Positions 1 through 12,093 of a stretch of DNA of 64,000 bases are shown piece by piece. This DNA comes from Atriophallophorus winterbourni (taxonomy: Eukaryota > Platyhelminthes > Trematoda > Plagiorchiida > Microphallidae), in assembly GCA_013407085.1 (NCBI GenBank), contig JACCGJ010023952.1:21591-85590 (forward strand). Reading direction: 5' to 3'. The notes below the pieces were generated by a model that did not search any database, was not told where the DNA came from, and saw only the letters and a program-made list of their open reading frames with translations. The translations under genes were made by a program, and so were the position numbers. Positions within the stretch are counted from its first letter, which is position 1. The number at the start of each line of letters is the position of its first letter.

Positions 1-910
1 TCCACTCGGTTCATATTTGCCCGACTACATGTCAGATGGCCATGTACGAGTTAGAGTAAACGGAGTGCTATCCCAAATGTTTAAAACAACCAACTGTGTC
101 CCACAAGAATCCGTGCTGGGCCTCTCCTATATAAACGATTTACTTCTTCCCTTATATCATCCAAAATGGTTCTGTACACGGATGATATGAAAATTTTGAA
201 AAAGATCTTGGACTATGTATTAGTTGAAACCTGAAGAGCATGGTGCAATGCCAGAATATATATCGACATGCCAACAGATTGTTAGGTATCTTTCGAAGAA
301 TATTTGGAAGATTCTCGCTGGTAACGTTACCAAGGATAATGAACGTCTACCGTCGCTCCACGATGGAGTATGCGGTAGAGGTCTGGGCTCCTTGGCTGCG
401 AAGAGATTTTGCTCTCTTTGATAAAATCTATCACAGGGCGACAAAGTTAATGATGGGTGTCCGCAATGTTCCTTACACCGAAAAATTGCGATGTCCTTGT
501 CTATGTAACTTTACTCAAAGAGGATACGACGCCATATTATTCGGACCTATAGAAGTGTGTCTACCGAATGAAATCCACTAAAACACATGATTGATTTGTG
601 TGATCGGAAGGTGACACGCGGACATACCTTATCCCTTTACGTCCAAAGTTCCCGTATTGATTGCCGGCGCCGTTTTCGCCGTATTTCTTCGAAATTCACT
701 ATCCTAACAATTGGTGGACTCTACTTCCCTGGTAGTGTTTAAAGCGACATTGAACTTTTACACGCCAAAGAACATCATTTGTGAGCCTTACATTTGATAT
801 TCGTTATTCCTTTTATCCTATTATATTTTAACATTTCAATGAATCGGTAATCCTATGATGTTGCAAAGTATTAACTTTTTAAACATAAATCCTTGAATCC
901 GTGAATTCTT
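1..910 (+). mobile_element. CR1-type non-LTR retrotransposon, 3' fragment (degenerate)
   Basis: Bases 1-200 translate to the end of an RT palm in shifting frames: a worn VPQESVLG block followed by a TDDMK remnant of the F/YADD box. From about 240 to 581 a frame (VQCQNIYRHANRLLG...) matches the C-terminal domain of the better copies in this window: the IFRRIFGRF, PRIMNVY and MEYAVEVWAPWL blocks. The RT-to-C-terminus spacing is too short, so an internal deletion is likely near 200-230. Frame is lost after 581. The copy ends near 900 in short TTGAATC-like repeats, the 3' terminus typical of this family here. It runs off the left edge of the window, so its 5' extent is unknown. Inactive. Confidence 0.75.
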
Positions 911-1122
911 TCATCCTTTGTTTTGGTTTAAATACTTTGATGCAAGTTTCACATCATGAGATGCAGCTTATAAAGTTCAGAGTATGTCCACTTGTTGAGA
1001 ATTGTGAAAGTAATGATGCAAATTGTTATCGAATAAAATTTGCACAATCTTTAGATTCAAAGTTGATTCAAAGTTGTAATGGTCTAAAAAGCATTTAGCT
1101 TAACAATAACCATAGGATGGAG

Positions 1123-4100
1123 TTATGAGTTATATACAATAAAAAGAAGAAGAATAGGGAAACTCATGTAGTGCAAAACGTATCCAAATTTATGTTTTCT
1201 CAAATATTTGTCCAAATTAGCTTTAGAAATATTCAGGTTGTCTGAGTGTGTAACAGTGGATGGGAGGGTGTTCCATGTGAAACTTACACGTACAGCATAC
1301 GAATACCTTCGACAGTTCAGTCTTGAATTGGGAATAAGCAATGTAAGTTCATGTTTCCGACTGGCACGGGGTGGCGAGCGTGTGAAAAGTTTGGACAAGG
1401 GATGGTTAGGGATGTGCATAATGTTGTAGATCAGTATGAGTTCACCTCTTAGTCGACGACAGCGAAAATATAAAAGATTGAGACTCCTCAAACGTTCTTC
1501 ATATGGTTTAGCAGCTAGTCCGGGTACAAGCTTTGTGGTTCGTTGGTAAATACGCTGCAGAAGATTGATGCCTTTCTGAATCCAGGCTGACCAAGCCTGA
1601 ACAGCGTACTCCATTGCTGGTCTCAGATAGGTGTTCATGATACGGGGTACTGACTGGTTCGATAATCTGCCGAAAATTCGTTTCAATAACGCCAATACTT
1701 GCGACGCCTTTTTGTATACCGCTTTGCACTGCAGTGAAGTCTTCAGACTTGAACTGGTCCAAACACACAAATCCTTCTCTTCAGGTGTCCAGACGAGTTG
1801 GTGGGACCCAAGAGTGTAGTTGTAATTCACGGTCTTTTAAATGTTTAACACCTTGCACTTTTGGAAGTTGAAGGGTAGTTTGTTTCTCAGAGACCAAACG
1901 TGCAATGTGTTTAGATCCTTCTGCAAAATTTCACAGTCGTCATTTGTACGTATGCTTCTCCAAAGCTTGATATCGTCTGCAAATAACATAACCTTGCATT
2001 TAACACGCTCGGGAATGTCGTTTGCGTAGATCAAGAAAAAAAAACCGGTCCTGGGACCGAACCCTGGGACACTCCGCTCGTAATTTTAAATGATTTCGAC
2101 GAGGCACCATCAACTCTGACTTGGGCACTCCTGTCGCGTAAATAGTTTTCTAGCCAAGCAAGAAGTTTTCCTGTTACCCCGTGCAATTCAAGTTTCTGGA
2201 TTAAAACACTATGATTGACGCGGTCGAAAGCCTTTGACATGTCTAAGAAGCATGCGTGGATGGAGTAACCATTGTCCACACATTCAGTCCAGTCGTTTAA
2301 GGTGAGCAAGAGATTAGATAAACAAGAGTGATATTTCCTGAAACCGTGCTGTTCAGTCGCAAGCAGTCTATTGGTTTCGAGGTGCTTGGTGATATTTTCC
2401 GCGACTAAACTCTCTAACACTTTAGAAATTACTGGCAACAACGTAACTGGTCTATGGTTCGCAGCGTCTGATCGATTCCCGCCCTTGTAGATTGGTGTGA
2501 TGATACCTGATTTTCATTCCGCGGGAACGATACTATTTTCGAGGGAAATTTGGAATAACGTGCTGAGTGGACCACACAATGAGGATGCACATTGTTTGAG
2601 GATAAAAGGAGTGATTCCATCTGCTCCTGGTGACTTTGTGGTATTCAAACGAAGAAGTCTGAGCATGACACACTCATTGTTTATTGAGATTTCGTTTAGC
2701 ATTTCATCGGAAAAGCCGATCGAATGCGGCGTAAGATGCACTGATTCCTTGGGACTAAAAACGCTGCAGTAGTAACCTGCAAGAACTTCGGCAGCCTCGA
2801 ACGCAGTCGTAGTTAGACCATGAGGTGTGCGTAGTGCTGAGATTCCTGGCTTAATTTTTGATGTGGTGTTAACAATCTGGTACAGGACTTTGGGGTTCCG
2901 CTCCATTATGGTCAGTAGTCTTGCCTGGTGAGACTGCTTGTCCTTGGTGATAAAATAGGTGACCTTGTTCCTCAACAGACGATATGTTTCCCAATTATAT
3001 GGCATCGGATTCTGGACATAGTTTCTCCATGCATCGTTGCGTATCTTAATCCACTTCCTTGTGCGGCTTCTCAATGTGAAGGTAAATCGTTTTTTCGTTG
3101 TCTTTGGCACAAATCTGGAATGTAGTTTTATTTCATCACACAGCTTTTCTATGAAGTTTACCCAAGAACGATGCACGTCCGCGGCGTCTCGTTTCCAGTC
3201 AGAAATCGTTCGAAGAGCATTGTGAAGACTTCCAATATCCAATTGTAGTTTTGTTTTGTTGATGTCATTTATTCTTACGGCTTGACAAACATTATCGAAT
3301 AAGAGGACCAGGTGGTCGCTAGAACCCAATGGAGTTTCGTATCCGAGATTTTCGACGGCGTGTTCCTCACTCGTTAGTATTAGATCCAGGACGGATGGCA
3401 TTTTACCTTCTCTATATCTAGTGTTATCAAATACGTGGTTATCAAAAGGAATATCGAAGATCAGTTCTTGAAACGCATCGTCGAGCGAATTCGTCGAAAG
3501 AGCGTTTTTCTTCATCAAGTTTGGAAGGTTGAAATCTCCCACAACTAGGAGTGGCGTTTGAAATCTGGCAGCCAGAAGTCGAATTTTCTGGAGTAGTTCA
3601 ACATTGTGCGCGTCACCTGCGCTTGGAGCCCGATAAATCACGCCAACAATGCAGTCCTCTCCAGTTGTCAACTTAATTGAGCACCGCAAAGTATCCTGTA
3701 CACGTAGGTCAATATCATCAATTTCTCGGCATGATAACTGTTGGTTGTAGTAAAGTGCTGCGCCACCGCCGCGTCCCGTACGGTCTTGACGGAGAAGAGA
3801 CATTCCTTTGAATGCCAATTAATTGTCTGATAAATGAGGTTCAAACCATGTTTCGGTAATTGCAGCTAAGTCCGGTGTGTGCTGTATACATGCAGCATCA
3901 AGCTCCTGTATTTTGTTTCTCAGACACTGCGCGTTCGTATAGAGGCACTTTATGGTTTTATGGGTTAGCAATGATGGACAATGTGAAAGACTAGTTTTAG
4001 TTTCAGGTTGTGATATGTTTGGCATAGATTGAGGGTTGGTATGCAAAAATTCAATCCGGTTCACAGTGTACAGCTGAGGCGTTGAAGTCGTTTCTACTGT

Positions 4101-4127
4101 TCCGGATCGGCGTGAGTCGGAGCTCAT
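1123..4127 (-). pseudogene. CR1 ORF2: endonuclease + reverse transcriptase, four lesions
   Basis: This would be a ~1000-aa EN-RT polyprotein that nicks target DNA and copies element RNA (target-primed reverse transcription). The endonuclease is seen as TETWF, RGGGAALYY, VVGDFNLP and SSDHLVLLF. The RT follows with KSPGADGITP, the motif A region CFLDMSKAFDRV, GVSQGSVPGP, then FADDIKLW (motif C). The C-terminal domain runs to 1123 (PRIMNTYLRPAMEYAVQAW). Lesions: an in-frame stop at 3819-3821, another at 2514-2516 (a tryptophan codon in the 8.8 kb copy), a frameshift in an A9 run at 2036-2044 (one base too many), and a stop at 1837-1839. Catalytic aspartates survive. Confidence 0.85.
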
Positions 4128-4430
4128 AGTAGTGGATTCGCCGACCCAGAATTGTTCGGCTGCTCCACGTTTTTTGTATCAGGTGCGTTTGATTGACTTG
4201 GTAGCGAAGCCATTTCAGGAATAATAGTGTTCGTGCTTTTTATGTCGTAAACAGCCTAAATACGAATTTCAGGAGGTGCGAATTTTCGGCATTGATACCA
4301 CGCCTTGAGTATTCTATCCTTCATCTCATCTGTGCGGAATTATATTTTGAGTCGTTATTATGTCCTTTAAATCTAGGATCTCTTGTAAAAATCTCCATTG
4401 ACTGCAATCGTGTTGCAGACATTTGCTGGA

Positions 4431-5430
4431 TTATACTTCGTTCGAAATTGGTACACCATGAACTATAACAGCTCTGCGATTCATAGCCTCTTTTGCTAGT
4501 TCCGGATTATTACGACGAATTTGCCGTTCTTCCCACGGAACGTCCGGAAATATTCGCACAGCTGATTTGTTTACCACTAAGAGAGATGAGGCGAGCAACA
4601 TATTTTCTACATCTTGGACGGACATAAGCACTACATGCAGTAACCTGGGTGTGTTCGCACGAGGTGAGTTCGGGGGTCTAAACAATCGCGTCAGCGACGC
4701 AGGTGAGACAGTGATGTCTAAGCTTCTGCAAAGGTCATTCCATTGATTCCTGTCATCTGCTTCGCGTTGCTTTAGCGATGGCGAAGTTGATTCAACGAGA
4801 TTACTATAAATTACCGTTAGATCTTCAATGTTTGTCTTTTGAGGTTTTTAGTGTTCAAACTCTTCGGTCTAAGCTTATGCACATCCCTCGATAATTCAGC
4901 ACTATCATTCACTTGACTACAGGTCTCATCGGTCGTACCGAGCTGTTGGAAGGGACTTTGGTCGATTTCTGGAGAAATCAGCGTTTCCGTAGTAGCTAGC
5001 GCTTCCCTGTAAGACTTGCGGTTAATGTGGTTAGGGACTGCGTTTAGAACTGGTTTCAGCGCTTTCTGACACGCAAATGTTTGGAAAGACTAACGTGTTT
5101 TCAAGCCGTTTAAGGTTCGCCTCTACAGCGAACATGCGTCTTTCCATAATCAGAGTTTTCGCCTCTTGATAAATCACTATTTACTTTCAATCTGCATGGA
5201 TTACATATATAGCAAATGCCTGGCAATTTTTCATTATTAATTAGAGTCACAGATTCAGGTGATAAATACTTTTCACAGTTCGCATGAATAGCAATTGAAC
5301 ACAAGTAACATTTAACTTGACGCGATCTGGGACTTACCAAATGTTGACAAAGTCTGCACTTTTTACAAGCCTCGTCGTCAGGTCCGTTTAAGCTCACGTC
5401 AGGTCCGTTTAAGGTCACGTTGTCGATCAT
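4431..5430 (-). pseudogene. CR1 ORF1 (PHD finger + ORF1 C-terminal domain), broken
   Basis: The first open stretch (5430-5110, 106 aa) starts MIDNVTLNG, contains a small in-frame duplication of the LNGPD block, and carries a C4HC3 PHD-like zinc finger: CRLC, CYLC, HANC and CYIC in canonical order. The middle (about 5110-4690) is interrupted but keeps a KSYREAL block and a linker rich in acidic residues and serine. The last open stretch (4685-4431, 84 aa) has an ordered LFRPPNSP...PRLLHVVL...VRIFPDVPWEERQIRR pattern resembling the C-terminal region of LINE ORF1 proteins. In related elements ORF1 is an RNA-binding or chaperone protein of the retrotransposition particle; PHD fingers suggest chromatin contact. 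Frame breaks lie between 5110 and 4700. Confidence 0.65.
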
Positions 5431-6712
5431 TGTTACAATTTCGCGAGATCGGGGCGATACATTGGGCGAAGCGGTGTATTATCGATCGGTGTCTCTCGGT
5501 GGAGTTCAAGAACGAGTGGACGCGATGCAGTACAATTCAACGGACAGTAAAATGGCGTACACTTTCACGCAAAGGCTGTTCTGTGAGATTTGATCCGACA
5601 GTGTTGAAATAACTGTCAGTAAATACCAAATAGCGAGATCTTCCTGATGGTATCCGAGTTGTTGCGTTATTCTGGATTGGAAGCAATGTTGCACGCGTAT
5701 GCAATGTTGGGTAGAAACTGGAAAATTTCGATTTTCAAGAATTCACATTTCTCCGACTTGAAAATAGTATATTCCGAATGAGGAAGTTGAGACGAGTTCA
5801 ATGATATAAGAACCGTCTAGATCCGTAAATAGAGCGAGCAATAAGATCCAAAAGTATGCGAGCTAGAATGTTGTTCAAGAAAAGTTGGCTTAAATTCAAC
5901 AATAAAATTTCGATGATGCTTTATTTCGCTATGGGCGCAAATTTTGACAACAGCTTTGGCTCCTAAACACTGTAAATTGCACGTAACTTAATGAAGTATA
6001 AATTAGAAGCAGTCCGAATGGTTCATCTCAATTAGGTGTAGTAAGAACAGTTATAAATAAAATTCGCAATTTTAGCTTTGAACGTTCTAACCAGGACGTT
6101 TGCTTTTCAAACATCGAATCAAAACCGTGGTTTCTTTGGAATTCTACGAATATCGTAAATCGTATCGACGGGATTACTTCCAATGTTAGATATAGGTAGT
6201 ATTTCTAATGATGATTCTCACGGTGAGGGGATAGAATTAGCCACGTCAAAACGAATGCATATATTCAATCAAATATATATGATTAACTTGCAAAGTGAAC
6301 AAAATTTTCCGATCGTCATGCGTATTGTCTGTGACCGAACCGGAATATTTATGCAAAAAAACGTGCGATTAACTTTTGTGATTTTCTGATGCAAGCTTCC
6401 GGTGGTTACATGCAGGTTTCACTTGGTGTATCACAAAGCTTAATTGCTGCTCGAAATCACCCCACCGAAGATGTGACCCACCTCATTTAATGAGTTTCTA
6501 TGATGGTGATAATGAGCATCGGTTTCCGAGAAATTCAGCTTCACGCATTTTCTGTACTGATAAACGTGAATAAGTTTCACATTCACACTCGATCATAATA
6601 ATGGGCTGAAAGAAGACCTAACTATTTCAATGCTTTGGCGATCATAAAACTGTCCCAAGTACACCTATGTATAATAACATGCACAGCCTGAGAATTATTT
6701 TATATGTATGTA

Positions 6713-6860
6713 GTGTGTTACTCACATCCCTCTCATTTATACACACAACATTGGTCAACCATGTGCGTTTCGAGCGCTTGACCAAGATTCACTATTTGAT
6801 TCCGTGTTTTAACAACGTGGTTCATTGTACGAACGGTGGCTTTTAAGTATAATTTTGTTT
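6713..6860 (+). repeat. Dispersed hairpin repeat related to the ribozyme unit (ribozyme-less)
   Basis: Matches the non-ribozyme half of the 241-bp unit at 14-15 kb: the CTCACATCCC block, a CGAGCGCTTGACCA block, the ATTCACTATTTGATTC hairpin region (worn here), ACAACGTGGTTCATTGTACGAAC and a terminal TATAATTTTGTTTA. No hammerhead core is present upstream. The same sequence is found at 51513-51670 inside the larger duplicated repeat. Confidence 0.6.
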
Positions 6861-7046
6861 ATGTAAAATTCGTTTCTCCAATCTCATAACATCGGTCCTC
6901 ACTGGAGTTTCAAACCATGAAGTTCACCAAGGTGATTCAAGGTTTTATGGTTTAAAATGTAAATACTTTAGAGTAACCAAAAGTTAAAAAAATACAAAGA
7001 AGAAAAATTGTCTGTACGGAAAGCCAGGTTGGTTTTGGTTAACACT

Positions 7047-7229
7047 TGTCACGATATCGCCTGACAAATCAGATGAAACTAAAATCGAATGAATTCACTT
7101 CGATGTGACCAGCAGATTCTGCTATAAAATGTAGGCGTGCGCTTCATTCTTAGTCACATGCTCAATAAACGCTCGATGAATTGGCGTTCTTTTGCATTGT
7201 AGGTTTCTTCGGTTGACGTGGTTAATGAT
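7047..7229 (+). repeat. LTR-like segment, copy A
   Basis: Begins TGTCACGATATCGCC, has a TATAAAA box about 75 bases in and an AATAAA signal about 45 bases further, and is followed by a possible tRNA primer-binding site (TTGACCGATCTCGGG). Two more copies are at 51864-52055 (+) and 50222-50410 (-). The TATA plus polyadenylation signal layout and length fit a short LTR of a Ty3/gypsy-like element. No gag or pol lies beside it, so it is a solo LTR or part of a non-autonomous element. Confidence 0.5.
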
Positions 7230-7410
7230 TTGTTGACCGATCTCGGGTTCTGAATAGGCGATGTAACAGTTTTCTGAATCGAAAACACGGTTTAATGTCG
7301 ATCCAAGTAGTATTTTTTGACTACATGTGTATATTTTCCGATCATGTTATAATCTTTAATAAACATTTCTGCAAATCATTGCTCCTGACACGGAAACATA
7401 ACGTACTCCT

Positions 7411-10114
7411 GATAGCCGTAACGGAAACTTGGTTCAATCAACAAATAGTTGAGGAGGAAATTTCCATTCCAAACATGTTTCTTTTTCATCGTACTCCAAT
7501 GGATCGTGGAGGAGGAGGTGTTGCTATTTACTATGATCAACACCTCACGTTCTGAGAAATCACGGATAATGATTTGATACTGGAAGATACACTTTGGTGT
7601 TCACTTGAATTAGCAACAGGTGAAAACTGTGTTGTTGGTGTGATTTACCGACCACCGTCAGCAGAAGAAGCATACAATGCTAGTTTAATTGAGAAAACTC
7701 AGCTGGTTGTTTCCAGATATCAAAACAACGTCCTGATCATGGGTGACTTTAATCTCCCGAATTTACTAAAAAGCGAGATTCCACCGGTGAACTCACTTGA
7801 TCATCTATTCTACAAAATGTTCAACGAAATTCCTTTATTCAACCACATCTCAAGCAGCACTCGCTTTAGAGGCACAAACACACCGTCCATTCTCGATCTT
7901 GTTTTGACTAGCGAGGGAAATGTCATCGAGGATATCCGTTATGAAGCACCTCTTGGAAAGAGTGATCATGTAGTCATTGTTTTCGACTATATATCTGAAG
8001 CGATAAGAGCAAGTGATGCTCAGAAGTTGATAAGAAAAATCGATACGGTTGCATTATCAATGTCTCTTCAAGAAGTCACCGAGTGGGCACCGATTAGCAC
8101 TGATGTCCAACAATGCTGGTCATCGATACTTCAGAAAATCAACCGAAAAATAGAACTCCACTCAAAATATGTTTCAAAACAACTGAAAAGAGGATTGAAA
8201 TTCGTGATCCGGAGTCGAACACGGAAATGGATAAAGGTAAGAAACTGTGCGTGGAGAAGCCACATACTGCATTTAACACCTGAATCTTGGGAATCTTACC
8301 GTTTGTTGAGAAATAAAGTTACTAAACTTGTCCAGGAGGATAAAGAAAAGTATCAAATGAATCTGATGGATAAAATTGAACGAAATCCGAAGCTCCTCTT
8401 CCAGATCGTGAACAGAAAGGCCAGGGTAAAGCCAGGGGTTTCCGCTTTACTTACTACAACTGGAACTACATCCACAGCTCTCGAAGCCGCTAACGAACTC
8501 GCTCAATTTTACTCTAGAGTGTTCTACCCTAACGAGCGCGTATCCTACGATATACCTGCATTCAGGTCGCAGAATACAATACACGAAATCGTTGTGAAAC
8601 CTGAGAGTGTCCTGGTAAAGCTACGCGGGTTAAATACAAAAAAATCCCCAGGTGCTGATGAAATAACACCATTCATCCTAAAGCAATGCGCCCATGCTCT
8701 ATTCTCACCACTCTCTGAACTTTTCAACCTGTCCTTGAGTTGTAGCACGGTTGCTAATGACTGGAAATGTGGACTAATCACTCCGATATACAAAGGAGGG
8801 AACCGATCTGATGCGTCTAACTACAGACCAGTCACGTTGTTGCCAGTGGTCTCTAAAGTTCTCGAACGACTTGTGGCCGACGAACTTATCAAACACATGG
8901 AACAAAATAAGCTTCTTTCCATCGCACAGCACGGATTCAGGACAAGACACTCCTGTCTCACCAATCTTCTTATAACTCTTGATAATTGGACTCGAGCCGT
9001 GGACGATGGATGCCCTATCCATGCTTGTTACTTAGACATGTCTGAAGCTTTTGACCGTGTTAAACGCAGCATACTGCTACAAAAATTGGAGCAGCTCGGG
9101 GTGTGCGGCAGACTATTGGCATGGGTAAAGGATTACTTGACTGGTAATGTTATAAGGGTTAGAGTTGATAGGGCACTATCCAGGCCAGTAGAAGTTACAA
9201 GTGGCGTACCTCGAGGCTCAGTCTTGGGGCAAATACTCTTCCTCGTGTACGCGAATGATATACCCGAAATCGTACGCAGAAAAATCATTTTATTTGCGGA
9301 TGACACCAAAGTCTGGACTAGCATACGCACCATAGAAGATTGCCAAATTCTCCAAAAAGATCTCGAAGCACTTCATAATTGGTCCTTGCGGAACTGCGTA
9401 TCATTCAACATCAAAAAATGTAAAATGTTGAACGTTGGTAAATCATTCGAATTCACATACTCTCTGGGATCTCAGCAACTTTAATGGGTTACTGAAGAGA
9501 AAGACCTGGGCGTGTGGATTAGCAGTAACCTGAAGTCTTCACGGCACTGTTCTGTTGTATACAAAAAGTCCTGCCAAATCTTAGCATTGCTCAGAAGGAT
9601 CTTCGGTCGTTTCTCAAAACAGATACTCCCACGTATAATTAACACCTATATCAGACCAACAATGGAGTATGCTGTTCAAGCATGGTCCCCATGGTTACAA
9701 AAGGACATGACCTTGCTGCAACGGGTATACCACCGCGCTACACAACTGGTGACCGGGCTATACAACAGGCCATACGAGGAGCGGATTGCAACACTAAACC
9801 TCTTTGACTTTTCGTACCGTCGTCTCAGGGGTGACTTGATCCTGCTTTTCAATATTCTGCATACAGTGGATCACCCACTTGAACACCTGTTTCATCGGCA
9901 AGAAGCACGTGGTAGCAGATCGCATGGCTACAAGTTAATTATTCCACACTCCAGATCAAATTGTCGAAGGTTTTTCTTTGCTGTCAGAGTCTGTTTTCTA
10001 TGGAACTCCCTGACCCCACATATCATTTGCGCAACAAGCCTGAACATGTTCAAGGCTGAACTTGACAAGTATATGTTGACCAAACCCAACCTTGCACCTG
10101 AATACACGTGCTGA
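7411..10114 (+). pseudogene. CR1 ORF2: endonuclease (partial) + reverse transcriptase, two in-frame stops
   Basis: One reading frame runs about 900 codons and is broken only by TGA at 7553-7555 and TAA at 9482-9484; no frameshift is seen. Endonuclease boxes: TETWF, RGGGGVAIYY, IMGDFNLPN and KSDHVVIVF. A linker region with WIKVRNCAWRS and NPKLLFQIVN is followed by RT: KKSPGADEITP, ITPIYKGGNRSD, NYRPVTLLP, HGFR, YLDMSEAFDRV (motif A), SGVPRGSVLG, then FADDTKVW (motif C). The C-terminal domain has PRIINTYIRPTMEYAVQAWSPW split across the usual blocks and ends near NLAPEYTC. Oddities: K to E in DMSKAFD and Q to R in GVPQGS, both at well-conserved positions. The first ~100 endonuclease residues are missing. 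Confidence 0.85.
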
Positions 10115-10211
10115 CTTTCCATATGTATAAAACATTTGTGTTGCTTTTTATGAATTCTCTATATTTTTAATCTGTGGTTACTGTAAAGTATTTGCTTTTT
10201 GGACCATTAAA

Positions 10212-10241
10212 ACTTTGAATTACTTTGAATTACTTTGAATC
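10212..10241 (+). repeat. CR1 3'-terminal tandem repeat
   Basis: Three units of ACTTTGAATT, the last ending ACTTTGAATC. Related terminal repeats close the copies at about 900, 1052-1080 (reverse), 30050 and 63000. Confidence 0.8.
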
Positions 10242-10424
10242 AATATGAGATAGGGATTTCAGCATATTGCATGAAATTACCCAGCCGGGTTTCACTTCGA
10301 GCAAATAACAAGACGCTGAGTGAGATAGACACGAATAAGATTTAGTAAACTTGACCGAACGCTCTAAGCAATGGTGCAACAGTGTGATGATGATTTTATT
10401 TTTTGGAGCAGACGAAGAACTTCC

Positions 10425-10620
10425 AGTTGTTGATTCGCCGACCCACATGTAGTCGGCTGCTCCAAATTTGTTTATTTCGGGTGCATGTGTTTGACTGCGT
10501 GGAAAAAAGCAGCGCGGGTTTATTTCCGTTAGGCGCATTAGTTTGTACGTTGCTCGAATACAAATTTCAAGAGGTGCCAATTTTCGGCATTGTTATCCCG
10601 CCTCAAAATCATCTATATTT
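10425..10620 (-). pseudogene. CR1 ORF1/ORF2 junction fragment
   Basis: Clearly homologous to 4130-4320 of the near-full-length copy: the ATTCGCCGACCCA...TCGGCTGCTCC block and the GGTGC-AATTTTCGGCATTG block keep order and spacing. No usable frame remains. It lies just beyond the tail of the plus-strand CR1 copy and in the opposite orientation. Confidence 0.65.
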
Positions 10621-10639
10621 CCTTTCCTTTGTCCGAAAA

Positions 10640-10930
10640 GATAATTTAAGATGGAGAGGCTGTTCAGATTCCTTCAACAGAAGCCAAGGCAGTCACTGCT
10701 CAATGGTTATGTTATACAATTCGGTAACCGTTTAGTATCATTATGATAAATCCTTTCAAGCAGCGCAATGTCTTTTTCCAACCATGGTACCCATATTGTG
10801 CTGCATAATCCACAGCATCTTGAATAAAGAAATGTTCAAAAATGCTTCTTTTAAGGCCAAGTAATCTTGATGCTCGCATATAGACGGTCTCCTGCTGTAG
10901 AAAGGTTTTCATAACAAGAACCTTTTCCTA
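10640..10930 (-). pseudogene. CR1 ORF2 C-terminal fragment
   Basis: A short frame (10712-10912) reads VYMRASRLLGLKRSIFEHF...DAVDYAAQYG, matching the VYKKASQVLALLKRIFGRL...MEYAVQAW region of the better copies, with a deletion between the two blocks. Its order relative to 10425-10620 is wrong for one element, so it is a separate or rearranged piece. Confidence 0.55.
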
Positions 10931-10939
10931 TGAGATCCA

Positions 10940-12093
10940 CTCGAGCATTTGATTGCCAAACGTCCAATGAGAAATGAGAGGCTTTCTAAATTATTGTAAT
11001 TCGTACACACGCTCACTTTATGGGTGCTATCGAAACTTTCATCGTCTTTCCATCGTTAACCGGTAGATTTTATAAATATATAAATATAAATATATGTAAG
11101 AAATCTTCAAAGAACATTTTTTCACTTCGAATTTCGTTACAAAATTCAATGTTTAGTAAGATGTCAAAAAAGTTTAATTATTCTCGGTTGTTTACATGGA
11201 TACACCACACTTGACATTTTAATTCAACCTTCCGCCAATGGTATTACCAGCAAAGCTAAACAATTGAAATGAACGGATTTTTTTGCAAATTGAGCAAATG
11301 GAATTCCGATTGTCTGAGCTGAATTGATTTTTGAATAAGCGAATTCCGTAATTTGCATGAGATTCAAAGTAATTATGAATTTTCAACTCGTGAAAAATTG
11401 TCGGGGGTTTGCTAATAAGGTTGTTTTGAATTATTTTTTGTTCCAATTTTCGACTTCGTTAATCAGCTACTTTGAACGATTATTTTAAATTATCGTCTAG
11501 TTCAACATGTCTGGGTTTAGATGTGAAGTAATAGTAAGTTGATTGCCTCACGAATGGTTAAACGTGTTAGACTTCTCACGAAATCGAGCGACGAATGGGT
11601 TTGTAATTATTCGTTTAACAAATCTAATTAACCGTTATTGTAATTCCTCTCAATTATTTATCGATACTTACCAACATGTCAAGAGTTTGGGCATCCGTTC
11701 CATACGTTTCTTTTGCACTCGCGCGGCAGTAAGTTTGGACATATCCACCATTTTCTGCGTGCAATTACAGTCTGGGGTTTCCAGTTGATACGGTTTTCTT
11801 CATGCACTTCTGCTTTCAGTCAAAAATTTAGATAAAATGATGCTAAATCCGCGCGATCAACAAAATCTCGGGAAAACATTTGGAAAACCATTCCGTGCTG
11901 CTCCTGGAAATAATCCATCGTAACTTTCTTGTTCAACAGCATGCTTTCAGCTGCTTTCGAATACGGCAATTTTGTTAACGGTTTATTCAGAAGCTACGCA
12001 ATTTATTGGACAGTGCTTGGCTCAAAAGTGCATGGATATTTTTTTAATTAAGTAAGTTATATCGCATATGGTATCACTTTTCTAACGACTTAC
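10940..12093. other. No recognisable feature
   Basis: AT-rich, with only short spurious frames. I see no repeat shared with the rest of the window and no domain-like peptide. Confidence 0.5.

Larger units (their letters stand above)
1052..5620 (-). mobile_element. CR1-type non-LTR retrotransposon, nearly full length
   Basis: Reading on the minus strand: a GC-richer presumed 5' UTR (about 5620-5431), ORF1 with a PHD finger (5430-4431, broken), ORF2 with AP-type endonuclease and RT (4127-1123, broken), and a 3' tail ending near 1052 in repeats of a TTGAATCAAC-like unit. CR1-clade elements are known to carry PHD fingers in ORF1 and to end in short tandem repeats instead of poly(A). It lies tail-to-tail with the 1-910 fragment. 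The 5' boundary is estimated from where coding-like, GC-richer sequence stops. Dead as it stands, but with few lesions. Confidence 0.85.
5863..7420. repeat. 1.5-kb interspersed repeat, copy A
   Basis: Collinear and highly similar to 50637-52220. Shared landmarks run in the same order: the TTGTTCAAGAAAAGTTGGC start, an ATATATATGATTAAC block, the hairpin repeat at 6713-6860, a CCATGAAGTTCACCAAGG block, and the LTR-like segment 7047-7229. Similarity ends around 7410-7420, where the CR1 copy begins. There are small indels between copies (copy B has an extra ~20 bases near 51150). No long ORF is conserved between the copies, though a ~40-aa stretch (MHIFNQIYMINLQSEQ...) is open in both. It could be a non-autonomous LTR element or a composite of older insertions. 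Confidence 0.75.
7411..10241 (+). mobile_element. CR1-type non-LTR retrotransposon, 5'-truncated, well preserved
   Basis: Coding homology starts abruptly inside the endonuclease (LLIAVTETWF at about 7411), where similarity to the 52.2 kb copy of the upstream repeat ends. ORF2 reads to 10114, followed by a ~125-base 3' UTR and a terminal tandem repeat of ACTTTGAATT (three units, about 10212-10241). Truncated 5' ends and short 3' tandem repeats are the hallmark of CR1 insertion. ORF1 is absent. Confidence 0.85.
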
